Source of the DNA: Alphaproteobacteria bacterium
GTDB lineage: Bacteria; Pseudomonadota; Alphaproteobacteria; Caulobacterales; Parvularculaceae
NCBI GenBank assembly: GCA_016125455.1
Contig: WGLS01000009.1
Coordinates: forward strand, 1-64,000
Direction: 5' to 3'
DNA: 64,000 nucleotides
Part shown: one piece after another, positions 40,138-49,354 of the stretch
Numbering within the stretch: position 1 is the first letter of the stretch
Layout: each line of letters begins with the position of its first letter
Program-made: the position numbers and the translations under genes
Notes under the pieces: generated by a model
Databases searched by the model: none
Seen by the model: only the letters and a program-made list of their open reading frames with translations
What the model was told of the DNA's origin: nothing

Positions 40138-41667
40138 ATGACGACAGCGGCGGTGATCGGTTCCGGTTTTGGCGGGCTTGCGCTCGCGGTTCGCCTGCAG
40201 GCGGCAGGCATCCAGACGACGCTATATGAGAAACGCGACAAGCTCGGCGGGCGCGCCTACGTCTACACGCAGGACGGCTATACCTTCGACGCCGGGCCGA
40301 CTGTCATTACCGAGCCGGCATCTATCGAAGCCCTGTTCGCGCTGACCGGGGCGAACATCCGCGACTATGTCGAGCTGATGCGCGTCGACCCGTTCTACCG
40401 TCTCCTTTGGGAGGACGGCTATTCATTCGACTACTGCCAGGATGAGGACGCGCTTTTGCGACAGATCGAGGCCAAGAGCCCCGGTGACGTCGATGGTTAC
40501 AAGCGCTTTCACGACTATTCCGAAGATCTCTACGTCGAGGGATACCAGAAGCTCGGGGCGGTGCCGTTTCTGAATTTCTGGTCAATGATCAAGGCGGCGC
40601 CCCAGCTCGCCAAGCTTCAGGGCTATCGAAGCGTCTACGGACGCCTTTCCGACTTCATCAAGGACAAGCACCTGCGAGAGGCGTTTTCGTTTCACTCTCT
40701 GCTGGTTGGCGGCGACCCGTTCAAGACGTCGGCCGTCTACTCGCTTATCCATGCCCTTGAGCGCCGCGGCGGCATCTGGTTTCCACGCGGCGGCACGGGC
40801 GCGCTTGTCCATGGCCTTGGCCGGTTTTTCTCGGATCTTGGCGGCGAGATCAGGCTGTCGACGCCGGTCGCCGAGGTGACGGTCGTCGACGGCATGTGCC
40901 GCGAGGTCGTCGCCGAATCCGGCGAGCGCCGGACGTTCGACGCCGTCGCCTCCAATGCCGATGTCGTGCACACCTATGAAAAGCTGCTCGGCCGATCAAA
41001 GCGCGGCGCCTCGATGGGGCGGGCGTTGAAGGGCAAGCGGTTCTCCAACTCCCTGTTTGTCGCCTATTTCGGGACAAACAGGCGCTTCGAGAACCTCGTC
41101 CACCACACAATCATTTTCGGCCCGCGATACCGCGAACTGATCGCCGATATCTTTTCCGGTCCGCAGCTCCCGGATGACTTCTCGCTCTACCTTCACCGGC
41201 CGACGGCGAGCGACCCTGCGCTGGCGCCTGATGGTTGCGACAGCTTCTATGTGCTCTCGCCGGTCCCGAACCTTGAGAAGGCCGATGTCGATTGGGCGGT
41301 TGAAGGGCCGAAGTACAAGGAAAAAATCTTCAAGTACCTTGAAGAGCGCTACATGCCGGGCCTGCGCGAGAGCATCGTCACGGACCGGATCTTCACGCCG
41401 GCGCATTTCGAGACGGAACTGAACGCGCACGCCGGCTCGGCGTTCTCGATCGAGCCAATTCTGACCCAGTCTGCATATTTCCGCATTCACAATCGCGACG
41501 ATCAGATCCCGAACCTTTACTTCGTGGGGGCGGGGGCGCATCCGGGCGCGGGCGTGCCGGGCGTCGTCGGATCCGCGAAGGCGACGGCTGGCCTTATACT
41601 CGAAGACCTGGGCGCTGCTTATCCGGCAGAAACGGCCGACGGCCGGGCCGCCCTCGCGGCGGAGTGA
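40138..41667 (+). CDS. crtI: Phytoene desaturase
   Basis: FAD-dependent enzyme converting phytoene towards lycopene, membrane associated. 509 residues. It begins at once with the dinucleotide-binding motif AAVIGSGFGGLALAVRLQAAG. KLGGRAYVYTQDGYTFDAGP, FPRGGTGALVHGL and the C-terminal NLYFVGAGAHPGAGVPGVVG are the bacterial CrtI signatures. GGAGAGAG precedes the start. crtB follows by 11 bases, so crtIB is an operon. Confidence 0.96.
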   Translation: MTTAAVIGSGFGGLALAVRLQAAGIQTTLYEKRDKLGGRAYVYTQDGYTFDAGPTVITEPASIEALFALTGANIRDYVELMRVDPFYRLLWEDGYSFDYCQDEDALLRQIEAKSPGDVDGYKRFHDYSEDLYVEGYQKLGAVPFLNFWSMIKAAPQLAKLQGYRSVYGRLSDFIKDKHLREAFSFHSLLVGGDPFKTSAVYSLIHALERRGGIWFPRGGTGALVHGLGRFFSDLGGEIRLSTPVAEVTVVDGMCREVVAESGERRTFDAVASNADVVHTYEKLLGRSKRGASMGRALKGKRFSNSLFVAYFGTNRRFENLVHHTIIFGPRYRELIADIFSGPQLPDDFSLYLHRPTASDPALAPDGCDSFYVLSPVPNLEKADVDWAVEGPKYKEKIFKYLEERYMPGLRESIVTDRIFTPAHFETELNAHAGSAFSIEPILTQSAYFRIHNRDDQIPNLYFVGAGAHPGAGVPGVVGSAKATAGLILEDLGAAYPAETADGRAALAAE

Positions 41668-41677
41668 ACTTCAGGGC

Positions 41678-42652
41678 ATGCGAACGTCCCACGAAACCCT
41701 TGAGGCGTTCGCCCGGGAGACGATCGCAAAAGGCTCAAAGAGCTTTGCGCTCGCTTCACAACTTTTTGAACCCCACATGCGGCTGCATGCGCAGCTGCTC
41801 TATGCCTGGTGCCGCCACTGCGACGACGTTATCGACGGTCAGGACCTCGGCGGGGATGCGCCGGACGCCGCCCTTTCCGCCGCCGAACGCCGCGGTCGGC
41901 TCGACGCTCTCAGGGTAAAGACGAAAGAGGCGCTGGCGGGGCGGACCGTTGACGAGCCAGCTTTTGACGGGCTTGGCGTCGTTGCGCGCGTGAGCCGGTT
42001 GCCGCAAGCCTATCCGATGGCGCATCTCGACGGCTTTGCGCACGACGTAGACGGAACGGCGCCGCGGACGATGGACGACCTTCTTGAATACTCCTACGGC
42101 GTCGCAGGCGTCGTCGGCGTGATGATGGCGATCGTGATGGGCGTCGATCCGGGCGACGACGAGACGCTTGATCGCGCCTGCGATCTCGGCCTTGCGTTTC
42201 AACTGACAAACATCTGCCGCGACGTGCGCGACGACGCCGAAGGCGGCCGGGTTTATCTGCCAACGGACGACCTTGCCGGCCGAGGCGTTGAGCCAACCCC
42301 CGAAGGCCTGCTGCGCGCCCGGCCGGAAGCCGTGTTCGCCGTCGTCGAAAGGGTGCTCGACGAGGCCGATCGTTACTACGCCTCCGCGACGCAGGGGATC
42401 CGACGACTGCCGCCGCGGGCGGGCGCAGCGATCGCTGCGGCCCGGAATGTCTACCGCGATATCGGCTTGACCCTTCGCCAATTCGGGCCGGAAGGCCTTG
42501 CCCGTCGCACTGTCGTCGGCGCGTCGCGCAAGGCAGCGCTCGCCGGCGCCGGCGCGGCGACGGGGGCGGCGGCGGCGTTGTTCCTGAACGGCCAGCGACC
42601 GGCGCCGCGCACCGGATTGTGGCCGCGCCCGGCGGCGCGCGCGACAGCCTGA
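41678..42652 (+). CDS. crtB: Phytoene synthase
   Basis: Condenses two geranylgeranyl diphosphates to phytoene. 324 residues. KGSKSFALASQLFEPHMR is the start of the squalene/phytoene synthase fold. The two aspartate-rich magnesium sites are YAWCRHCDDVIDGQD and NICRDVRDDAEGGRVYLP. The last ~50 residues form an Ala/Arg-rich tail common in alphaproteobacterial forms. Second gene of the crtIB operon; crtZ is convergent. Confidence 0.95.
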   Translation: MRTSHETLEAFARETIAKGSKSFALASQLFEPHMRLHAQLLYAWCRHCDDVIDGQDLGGDAPDAALSAAERRGRLDALRVKTKEALAGRTVDEPAFDGLGVVARVSRLPQAYPMAHLDGFAHDVDGTAPRTMDDLLEYSYGVAGVVGVMMAIVMGVDPGDDETLDRACDLGLAFQLTNICRDVRDDAEGGRVYLPTDDLAGRGVEPTPEGLLRARPEAVFAVVERVLDEADRYYASATQGIRRLPPRAGAAIAAARNVYRDIGLTLRQFGPEGLARRTVVGASRKAALAGAGAATGAAAALFLNGQRPAPRTGLWPRPAARATA

Positions 42653-42700
42653 TTATTGGCAATCCGGCGCGAGGCCCGCGCGCGAAGGCGCAGGGCCGTC

Positions 42701-43210
42701 CTAGCCGGTGGTCGCCTTCCGGCCAGCGCCGGCGCGCATCCGAGCTGATTCAGTGCGTGAAAGCATTGCTTTCAGCTTTTGCGGCGGCGGCGCGAAGATA
42801 AACCCGAACGATACGCAACCCTCCTTGCTTTCGACCGCATGGTGGAGGCGGTGAGCCTGGGTGATCCGGGCGAGATAGCCGCGCTTCGGCCGCATGCCGA
42901 GATCGACGCGGCGATGCACCAGCATGTCATGGAGGAAGAAATAGATCGCCCCATAGCCGAAAATGCCGACGCCAACTGCAAGCGCCTCGAGGCTGCCGCG
43001 CACGCCAATATAGATCAGCACGATTGACGGAATGGCGAAGACGACGCCGAACAAGTCGTTCAGTTCAAAAGCGCCTTCGCGCGGCGAGTGGTGCGACTTG
43101 TGGATCGACCACAAGGCGCCGTGCATCACGTAGCGATGCATCGTCCAGGCGAACGCCTCCATCCCCAGGATGGTCGCGACCACAATTGCAATGAACGCCA
43201 GCGCCGTCAT
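42701..43210 (-). CDS. crtZ: Beta-carotene hydroxylase
   Basis: Di-iron membrane hydroxylase adding 3-OH groups to beta-ionone rings, giving zeaxanthin. 169 residues. The histidine motifs are MHRYVMHG, IHKSHHSPREGAFELND, HDMLVHRR and HRLHHAVESKEGCVSFGF, in the CrtZ arrangement, with hydrophobic helices around them. It lies 69 bases upstream of the divergent-facing crtE end and reads in the same direction as crtE. It needs a lycopene cyclase product, yet no crtY is in the window. Confidence 0.94.
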   Translation of the reverse strand: MTALAFIAIVVATILGMEAFAWTMHRYVMHGALWSIHKSHHSPREGAFELNDLFGVVFAIPSIVLIYIGVRGSLEALAVGVGIFGYGAIYFFLHDMLVHRRVDLGMRPKRGYLARITQAHRLHHAVESKEGCVSFGFIFAPPPQKLKAMLSRTESARMRAGAGRKATTG

Positions 43211-43278
43211 GAGGTCTTTATCGCACGATCAGCATGCGAATGGCGATGCGCCTTCGCGTCGCGCGCCGCTTGCGCGTC

Positions 43279-44211
43279 CTAGCTTGCCGTGATGGCCGAA
43301 AAATTTGCGTTCACAAAGCGGGCGAGGCCGGACAGCGAGCGCGGCCCGCGGCCGCCGGCGGCGTCGGCGATCGCCGCAGCCCGTCCGAGCCAGACCGACG
43401 CGGCGTTCGAGGCGCCATCGCGGCCAAGGAGCGAGACCACAGTCGACTTGCCTTCGTCCTGGCCTTCGTCCTTGCCGGTTACTTCCGATGGCGCAGCGCA
43501 ATCGATGACATCGTCGAAGGCCTGATAGCCGAGCCCCAGCGCGTCGCCATAGTCGCGCATGGCCTCGACGAAATCAGCGTCGGCGCAAGCCGTTTCCGCT
43601 CCCATCGCTGCGGCCGCCGCAAACAGGGCGCCCGTCTTCTGCCGGTGGCGCAGCTCCATTTCAGCGAGCGTCTTGCCGGCATTCTTGCCGTCGCAGGTAA
43701 TGTCCTTTTCCTGGCCGCCGGCGAGCCCGTCCGGACCGATCGCCTTTGCGAGATAGGCGACGCACCGCAGGCGCCGCTCGGCGGGCACGTGCTTCATGTC
43801 GGAGATCACCCGGAACGCTTCGTTCATCAGCGTGATGGTCGCGAGCATGCCGGTCCCTTCGCCAAAAACCACGTGGGTAGTCACGCAGCCGCGACGGAGC
43901 CGGGCGTCATCCATGGCCGGCAAATCATCCATGATCAGCGACGCTGCGTGCACCATCTCCACAGCGCAGGCGACGTCGAGGGCGAGTTCGGGCTCGCTGC
44001 CCCACTGTTCGCAGGAAAGGAGGGCAATGATCGGCCGCAAACGCTTGCCCGGCGACAATAGCCCGTGGCGGATGGCGCAAATGAGCCGAGGAGGGTCCCG
44101 TTCTTCGTGGAAAAGAGCTTCCAATCGGGCGTCTACGAGGGATTTTAGATCACCGAGCCGCCTTGGATCGAGCGCGCCTATGCCGCTCGCTGCCGATTCC
44201 GCTACAGCCAT
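43279..44211 (-). CDS. crtE: Geranylgeranyl diphosphate synthase
   Basis: Short-chain trans-prenyltransferase that supplies the C20 precursor for CrtB. 310 residues. GKRLRPIIALLS is region I; the first aspartate-rich motif is LIMDDLPAMDDARLRRG and the second is YQAFDDVIDCAA. GEGTGMLATI and the KTGALFAAAAAMG segment fit the CrtE branch; a farnesyl diphosphate synthase (IspA) is less likely because it sits next to the crt genes. It heads the minus-strand pair crtE-crtZ. Confidence 0.92.
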   Translation of the reverse strand: MAVAESAASGIGALDPRRLGDLKSLVDARLEALFHEERDPPRLICAIRHGLLSPGKRLRPIIALLSCEQWGSEPELALDVACAVEMVHAASLIMDDLPAMDDARLRRGCVTTHVVFGEGTGMLATITLMNEAFRVISDMKHVPAERRLRCVAYLAKAIGPDGLAGGQEKDITCDGKNAGKTLAEMELRHRQKTGALFAAAAAMGAETACADADFVEAMRDYGDALGLGYQAFDDVIDCAAPSEVTGKDEGQDEGKSTVVSLLGRDGASNAASVWLGRAAAIADAAGGRGPRSLSGLARFVNANFSAITAS

Positions 44212-44406
44212 GCTGATCGCTACCCGCCCTGCGCAACGCCATTACCCGGCGCAAACGCGCCTTCTGGTCCGGAGCGTGGCATGAGCCGCGGCGCAATAGC
44301 AACGCTTTCCTGCGGCGAAGCCGCCGCGTGATGCGCGCCAGGCAGGTCCCGATTTTTTTTTAACCCTGTTTTGAGGGCGGAGCCCCCGGCGTCACGTCTC
44401 GCGCCC

Positions 44407-46326
44407 TTACAGGCCAAGATAACCGCCTTCTTCGAGAAACCGGACGATGTCGGCGGCGGCGTCCTCGGCGCTGCGCGTTGTCGTGTCGACGCGGATTTCC
44501 GGCGCCGCGGGCGCTTCATAGTCGCTGTCGATGCCAGTGAAGTTCTTGATCTCGCCCCGCCGCGCTTTCGCGTAAAGGCCCTTGACGTCGCGCTTCTCGC
44601 AGACCGCGAGCGGCGTCGCCACATGGATTTCGATGAACTCGCCATCCTCAAGCAGCTCCCGCGCCATCCGGCGTTCACTTGCAAACGGCGAGATGAACGA
44701 CACGAGGCAAATAAGCCCCGCGTCGGCCATCAACTTTGCGGTCTCGGCGACGCGGCGGATGTTCTCCACCCGGTCGGCGTCGGTGAACCCGAGATCCTTG
44801 TTGAGGCCATGGCGAACGTTGTCGCCATCAAGAATATAGGTGTGCCGCCCCATGTCCGCGAGGCGCTTTTCGACAAGGTTGGCGATCGTCGACTTGCCGG
44901 AGCCCGACAGCCCGGTGAACCACAGGACGCACTGGCGCTGGTGCTTCGCCGTCGCCCGCACTTTCTTGTCGACGTCGAGGCTTTGCCAGTGGACATTCTG
45001 GGCGCGGCGCAACGAAAAGTCGATCATGCCTGCGGCGACGGTCGCGTTCGACAGCCGGTCGATCAGGATGAATGACCCGGTCCGATGATTCTCCTTGTAG
45101 GGATCGAACGCGACCGGCTTGGCGAGGGAAAAATTGCAAACGCCGACTTCATTGAGATCGAGCGTCTTCGCCGGCTGGCGTTCAAGCGTGTTGACGTTGA
45201 TTTTGTATTTCAGGTCCGTGACCGTCCCCGAGACCGACGTGTTGTCGGTCTTCAGAATATACTGGCGACCGGGCAGCATGCCGTCTTCGGCCATCCACAC
45301 GACATGGGCGGCGAACTGATCGGTCTGCTCGGCGGGGCTCGCGCCGCCGCAGATCAGGTCGCCGCGGCTGATGTCAATCTCATCGACGAGGGTGAGGGTG
45401 ACGGCCTTGCCGGTTGCGGCGGCGTCCAGCGGGCCGTCCATGGTTTCGATCGACTTGACCCGCGAGCGCTTGCCAGACGGCGCGACGACAATCTCATCGC
45501 CCGGCCTGATGACGCCTGATGCGATCGTGCCGGAAAAGCCGCGAAAATCGAGGTTTGGGCGGTTTACCCATTGTACGGGCAGGCGGAACGGCGCGTCGGC
45601 CTTCGCCTCGTCGAGCTTGACGGTTTCAAGATAGGGCAGCAGCGCGGAGCCGTTGTGCCATTGCATGCGCGTCGAGCGCGTCGTGATGTTGTCGCCCTCC
45701 AGCGCGGAAATCGGGATTGCGACAATGCTTTCAAAGCCGAGCCCCTCGGCAAAGCGGCGATAGTCGGCCTCAATCGCGTCGAACCGTTCCCGGGCGTAGC
45801 CGACGAGGTCCATTTTGTTCACCGCAAGCACGATGCGCCGTATGCCGACGAGCTGGCAGATGAAACTGTGGCGGCGGGTCTGGGTCAGGATCCCCTGGCG
45901 CGCGTCGACGAGGATGACGGCGACGTCGGCTGTTGACGCGCCGGTCGCCATATTGCGCGTGTATTGCTCGTGGCCCGGCGTGTCAGCGACGATGAACTTG
46001 CGTCGCTCGGTTGAGAAAAAGCGATAGGCGACGTCAATCGTGATGCCCTGTTCGCGCTCCGCGGCGAGGCCGTCGACGAGAAGGGCGAAGTCGATCTTCT
46101 CGCCCTGCGTGCCCATCCGGCGGGAATCCGCTTCGAGCGTGGCGATCTGGTCGTCATAGAGAAGCTTGGTATCGTAAAGGAGGCGGCCGATCAGGGTTGA
46201 CTTCCCGTCGTCGACGCTGCCGCAGGTGATGAATCGCAGCATCGACTTGCGCTCATGGGCGTCGAGATGGGCTACGATATCTTCGGCATTCGAACCAACG
46301 TCTTCAAGGGTGGCGGCGCGTGCCAT
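44407..46326 (-). CDS. cysNC: Bifunctional sulfate adenylyltransferase subunit 1 / APS kinase
   Basis: Two steps of sulfate activation in one chain of 639 residues. The N-terminal GTPase subunit CysN has [35 protein letters not shown] and NKMDLVGY, then the elongation-factor-like beta-barrels. It drives APS formation by CysD. The C-terminal ~190 residues are adenylylsulfate kinase CysC, with [30 protein letters not shown] and [14 protein letters not shown], making PAPS. This NodQ-like fusion is common in alphaproteobacteria. It begins 51 bases after the cysD stop and forms an operon with it. Confidence 0.96.
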   Translation of the reverse strand: MARAATLEDVGSNAEDIVAHLDAHERKSMLRFITCGSVDDGKSTLIGRLLYDTKLLYDDQIATLEADSRRMGTQGEKIDFALLVDGLAAEREQGITIDVAYRFFSTERRKFIVADTPGHEQYTRNMATGASTADVAVILVDARQGILTQTRRHSFICQLVGIRRIVLAVNKMDLVGYARERFDAIEADYRRFAEGLGFESIVAIPISALEGDNITTRSTRMQWHNGSALLPYLETVKLDEAKADAPFRLPVQWVNRPNLDFRGFSGTIASGVIRPGDEIVVAPSGKRSRVKSIETMDGPLDAAATGKAVTLTLVDEIDISRGDLICGGASPAEQTDQFAAHVVWMAEDGMLPGRQYILKTDNTSVSGTVTDLKYKINVNTLERQPAKTLDLNEVGVCNFSLAKPVAFDPYKENHRTGSFILIDRLSNATVAAGMIDFSLRRAQNVHWQSLDVDKKVRATAKHQRQCVLWFTGLSGSGKSTIANLVEKRLADMGRHTYILDGDNVRHGLNKDLGFTDADRVENIRRVAETAKLMADAGLICLVSFISPFASERRMARELLEDGEFIEIHVATPLAVCEKRDVKGLYAKARRGEIKNFTGIDSDYEAPAAPEIRVDTTTRSAEDAAADIVRFLEEGGYLGL

Positions 46327-46377
46327 TGTGCGTTCTCCGTTCAGGCGGGCTTTGAGGCGGGCGATCGGCGCGCGGGC

Positions 46378-47571
46378 CTAAAAGTAGCCTTCCTGCTTTT
46401 TCTTCTCCATTGAGGCGGCCTGATCGTGATCGATGACCCGGCCCTGGCGTTCCGACGTTTTCGTGAGCAGGGTTTCCTTGATGATTTCCGGCAACGTCGT
46501 CGCGGTCGATCGGACGCCGCCCGTCAGCGGATAGCACCCTAGCGTCCGAAAACGGACCATTTCCTTTAATGGCTTTTCATTGGCGCCGAGCGGCATACGC
46601 TCGTCATCGACCATGATGAGCACGCCGTCGCGCTCCACGACCGGCCGAGGGGCGGCGAAATACAGCGACGGGATCTCGATTTTCTCCCGGTGAATGTATT
46701 GCCAGATGTCGAGCTCGGTCCAGTTCGACAGGGGGAATGCCCGAATGGTCTGGCCCTTTGAAATCCGGGCGTTGTAGATGCTCCAGAGCTCCGGGCGCTG
46801 ATTTTTTGGATCCCAGCGATGGCCCTCGGCGCGAAACGAGAGCACGCGCTCTTTCGCGCGGGATTTTTCTTCGTCGCGTCTCGCGCCGCCGAACGCCACG
46901 TCGAACTTGCCGGCGTCGAGGGCCTGTTTCAGCGCCTGGGTCTTCATGATGTCGGTGTGGAGAGCCGAGCCGTGGGTGAACGGGCCAACGCCCATGCGCA
47001 CGCCTTCGTCGTTGATGTGCACGAGCATCTTCAGTCCGCGTTCGCGCGCGATCCGGTCGCGAAACTCGATCATTTCACGGAATTTCCAGGTCGTATCCAC
47101 GTGCAGCAGCGGGAAGGGCGGCTTTGACGGATAGAACGCCTTCAAGGCGAGGTGGAGCATGACCGAAGAGTCCTTGCCCACCGAATAGAGCATGACCGGG
47201 TTCGCCGCCTCCGCGGCGACTTCCCGCATGATGTGGATCGCCTCCGCCTCCAGCCTGTCGAGGTGGGTCATCGTAAGCGGATCCGTTGCCGCGCGACTCG
47301 CGCCGGAATCGATGGAAGCGGACATGGTCTCGGTCCTCTTTGGGGCTTGGGCGCGGGCCGGCGCCATTTCGCGCTCGAGCGCGTCGAGCCTTTCGGTTGC
47401 GGCGGCGAGCGTCTTGACGGTGCACTGGCCGCCGGCTTTCAGCCGCGCGAGGCCCTTTCCGTCGTTGAAGAGCTTTCGGGAAACCGTCGACAGCGACAGG
47501 CCGGACGCATCGGCGAGGCGTTCGGCCCGGCCAATGAGGTCATCCAGACGGGCGCTGTCGTTCGTGGTCAT
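46378..47571 (-). CDS. cysD: Sulfate adenylyltransferase subunit 2 with N-terminal HTH-like extension
   Basis: ATP sulfurylase catalytic subunit. From the ATG at 47571 (AGGA seven bases upstream) the product has 397 residues, about 95 more than usual. The extra N-terminus ([20 protein letters not shown], then [20 protein letters not shown] and [15 protein letters not shown]) looks like a small stand-alone helix-turn-helix protein. An internal ATG at 47325, with AGAGGA eight bases upstream, would give an ordinary 315-residue CysD starting MSASIDSG. There is no stop between the two. CysD motifs are normal: the PP-loop [47 protein letters not shown] and the C-terminal QEGYF. Both forms may be made. 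Confidence 0.92.
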   Translation of the reverse strand: MTTNDSARLDDLIGRAERLADASGLSLSTVSRKLFNDGKGLARLKAGGQCTVKTLAAATERLDALEREMAPARAQAPKRTETMSASIDSGASRAATDPLTMTHLDRLEAEAIHIMREVAAEAANPVMLYSVGKDSSVMLHLALKAFYPSKPPFPLLHVDTTWKFREMIEFRDRIARERGLKMLVHINDEGVRMGVGPFTHGSALHTDIMKTQALKQALDAGKFDVAFGGARRDEEKSRAKERVLSFRAEGHRWDPKNQRPELWSIYNARISKGQTIRAFPLSNWTELDIWQYIHREKIEIPSLYFAAPRPVVERDGVLIMVDDERMPLGANEKPLKEMVRFRTLGCYPLTGGVRSTATTLPEIIKETLLTKTSERQGRVIDHDQAASMEKKKQEGYF

Positions 47572-47593
47572 CACTGGATCCTGGCGCGGTTGA

Positions 47594-47607
47594 TGGGATT
47601 TATCCCA
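47594..47607. promoter_or_regulatory. Inverted repeat TGGGAT-TT-ATCCCA, candidate operator
   Basis: TGGGAT and ATCCCA are arranged symmetrically around TT, 23 bases upstream of the long cysD start. The same TGGGA-N4-TCCCA frame recurs 72 bases away at 47666-47679. Confidence 0.55.
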
Positions 47608-47665
47608 CAAATCTCACGAATTCAAGCATGAAAACCACTACTGTCGTGCAGATTCAGGGTGCGCG

Positions 47666-47679
47666 TGGGAATATTCCCA
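47666..47679. promoter_or_regulatory. Perfect palindrome TGGGAATATTCCCA, candidate operator
   Basis: A 14-bp perfect palindrome in the divergent gap between cysD and the regulator gene. With the copy at 47594-47607 it defines TGGGA-N4-TCCCA. The centres are 72 bases apart, close to seven helical turns, which would suit one protein binding both. Confidence 0.6.
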
Positions 47680-47740
47680 TCAGAATGGTTGGTTTTGCTG
47701 GTTTTTGTGCCCGGTTTTCGCAGGGTCGCCCAGACAGGCA

Positions 47741-47769
47741 TTGCAACTGGATCGGTATATACATATATT
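47741..47769 (+). promoter_or_regulatory. Promoter of the GbsR/MarR-type regulator
   Basis: TTGCAA (47741-47746) is a good -35. Seventeen bases later comes TATATT (47764-47769) as -10. The expected transcription start, about seven bases on, falls at 47776, the A of the regulator's ATG. The mRNA would then be leaderless. Confidence 0.6.
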
Positions 47770-47786
47770 TCTGTCATGACAGAAAT
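47767..47786. promoter_or_regulatory. 20-bp perfect palindrome over the regulator start codon
   Basis: ATTTCTGTCATGACAGAAAT is its own reverse complement. It overlaps the -10 box, the predicted transcription start and the ATG, so a protein bound here would block transcription. The likeliest binder is the dimeric regulator it precedes. Confidence 0.75.
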
Positions 47787-48366
47787 GGCGGAAAAAACCG
47801 GCTCAGAGGCCGTTGCCCAAAACGCGGTTGAGCGTTTCATCCTCCACTGGGGCGATCTCGGCGCAACCTGGGGCGTCAACCGGTCGGTCGCGCAGATCCA
47901 TGCGCTGCTGCTGGTAAGCGACCGCCCGCTCACCGCCGAGGCGATCTGCGACCGGCTCGGGCTCGCCCGGTCGAACGTGTCCGGCAGCGTCAAGGAATTG
48001 CAGGGGTGGGGCCTTGTGCGGCGGGAGCCGATCGCGGGCGACCGGCGCGATCATTTCGTCGCCGTCGGCGACGCCTGGGACATGGCGGCGAAAATCGTCG
48101 CCATCCGCAAGGCGCGGGAGATCGATCCGGCGAAGGCGATACTGAAGTCCTGTCTCGCCGACGTCGCCGACGACCCGGCCGCGAGCGACGCCGCGGTGCG
48201 TCGGCTACGAGACATCAACGATACGATCGACCTTCTTGATGACTGGTACGCGGAAATGAAGGACCTGCCCCGCGAGACGGCTGTCAGCCTCCTCGGGCTT
48301 GGCCGGCGCGCGGTGGAATTTCTACGGCCTTTCTTGAAGAAAAAAGCCGTGGACGGAGCGAATTGA
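47776..48366 (+). CDS. GbsR/MarR-family winged-helix regulator
   Basis: 196 residues. The DNA-binding domain runs over residues ~20-90: WGVNRSVAQIHALLLVSDRP, LTAEAICDRLGLARSNVSGS (recognition helix) and VKELQGWGLVRREPIAGDRR (wing). The C-terminal half is helical and likely dimerises. This pattern is that of the GbsR-type branch of MarR-like regulators. No Shine-Dalgarno sequence precedes either ATG (47776 or 47785), in line with leaderless translation. It is divergent from cysD, so sulfur or osmolyte control is conceivable, but the ligand is unknown. Confidence 0.87.
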   Translation: MTEMAEKTGSEAVAQNAVERFILHWGDLGATWGVNRSVAQIHALLLVSDRPLTAEAICDRLGLARSNVSGSVKELQGWGLVRREPIAGDRRDHFVAVGDAWDMAAKIVAIRKAREIDPAKAILKSCLADVADDPAASDAAVRRLRDINDTIDLLDDWYAEMKDLPRETAVSLLGLGRRAVEFLRPFLKKKAVDGAN

Positions 48367-48396
48367 CGAAGTGCGATAACGGCAGAGGAGAACGCC

Positions 48397-48978
48397 ATGG
48401 GCGCGCCGGTGATGATTGCGGAACGGATGGAAGCAGGCGGCGGCGGCCGACGCCCGGCGTTCAGGGTCATTGAGCCTGCGCCGCCGCGCGCTCATGCACA
48501 TGACGAGGACATCCCGCGCGACGCCGCGCACCCGGGCGGCGTCAACGGCGCCGCGGCGGCGAGCCTTGCCTACCTTGCCGCAGCGCCGCTTCTGGGCGCC
48601 GCCATCTGGCTCGTCGCAGGGGCGGGCGGGCGCGACGCGACGATCCTCCACGCCATGGGAACCTATGGCGCGGCGTTGATCCTCTTCTTTGCGGGCGTGC
48701 GCTGGGGCGTCGCCGTCATGAAGCCCGGCGGGCCGACGGTGCGGGCGCTTGGCGGCGCTGCGCTGCCGTTCGCGCTCGCCCTGCCGCTTCTTTATCCTTT
48801 TGACCCGGACCTGCGCCTGCCGGCGCTGATGCTCACCATCCTGGCCTTGTTGCTGGACGACCTGCGCGCGACGAACCGCGGCGATGGCGCGCCGACATGG
48901 TACCTCGCCGTGCGGCTGCCGCTCACGGCTCTTGTCATGGTGGCGTTCGCAGTCGCGCTGGCGGCGACTGCGCCCTAA
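48397..48978 (+). CDS. DUF3429 family membrane protein
   Basis: 193 residues. After a ~55-residue hydrophilic N-terminus come about five transmembrane segments. The DUF3429 hallmark MGTYGAALILFFAGVRWGVAVM is in the middle, and a short charged loop DDLRATNRGDGAPTWYLAVR precedes the last helix. Function unknown. GGAGAA precedes the ATG. It starts 30 bases after the regulator stop and could be in its operon. Its stop overlaps the convergent next gene by four bases. Confidence 0.8.
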   Translation: MGAPVMIAERMEAGGGGRRPAFRVIEPAPPRAHAHDEDIPRDAAHPGGVNGAAAASLAYLAAAPLLGAAIWLVAGAGGRDATILHAMGTYGAALILFFAGVRWGVAVMKPGGPTVRALGGAALPFALALPLLYPFDPDLRLPALMLTILALLLDDLRATNRGDGAPTWYLAVRLPLTALVMVAFAVALAATAP

Positions 48979-49325
48979 ATCAGGGCGATCCGCTCCCGCT
49001 GGGCAGGATCGGGATAGGGGCGGTAGAGGCCGACGTCGACGGTCGCGATCATTGCATGGAGCTGGTCGTAGCGGCGCGCGGGTTCGTCTTGCATCTGGGA
49101 AAGCGCAGAGAATGTGCGTTCCAGTTCCGCGAGGTTCTCGACTTCGACTTCGAGGATGAAGTCTGTGTGCCCGCCGGAGGCGAGGCCGAATTTTCGCCGG
49201 AAGAGCCGCCAGCCTAGGATGAGGCCTTCGTCCTTGAGATGGCCAAGCCAGGCTTCGACCGCTGACGAAAAGGCAAGCGCCCGCTCGCTGTCCTTGAGCT
49301 CGATCATGCAGTGATAAAGGTTCAT
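48975..49325 (-). CDS. DUF6614-like small protein
   Basis: A 116-residue soluble protein beginning MNLYHCMIELKDSERALAFS, followed by VEAWLGHLKDEGLILGWRLF and RRKFGLASGGHTDFILEVEV. I recognise this as a conserved uncharacterised family that resembles ferredoxin-like dimeric alpha/beta proteins; the DUF number is from memory. No catalytic residues are evident. Its end overlaps the DUF3429 stop on the other strand. Confidence 0.7.
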   Translation of the reverse strand: MNLYHCMIELKDSERALAFSSAVEAWLGHLKDEGLILGWRLFRRKFGLASGGHTDFILEVEVENLAELERTFSALSQMQDEPARRYDQLHAMIATVDVGLYRPYPDPAQRERIALI

Positions 49326-49354
49326 CCTCGTGCGCCCCCTGATGGGAAAATTGC

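Noticed and set aside
44312-44362. GCGGC-GAA-GCCGC hairpin and T9 run as a terminator
   Set aside because: The T-run at about 44353 lies almost 30 bases beyond the stem, and no plus-strand gene ends there.
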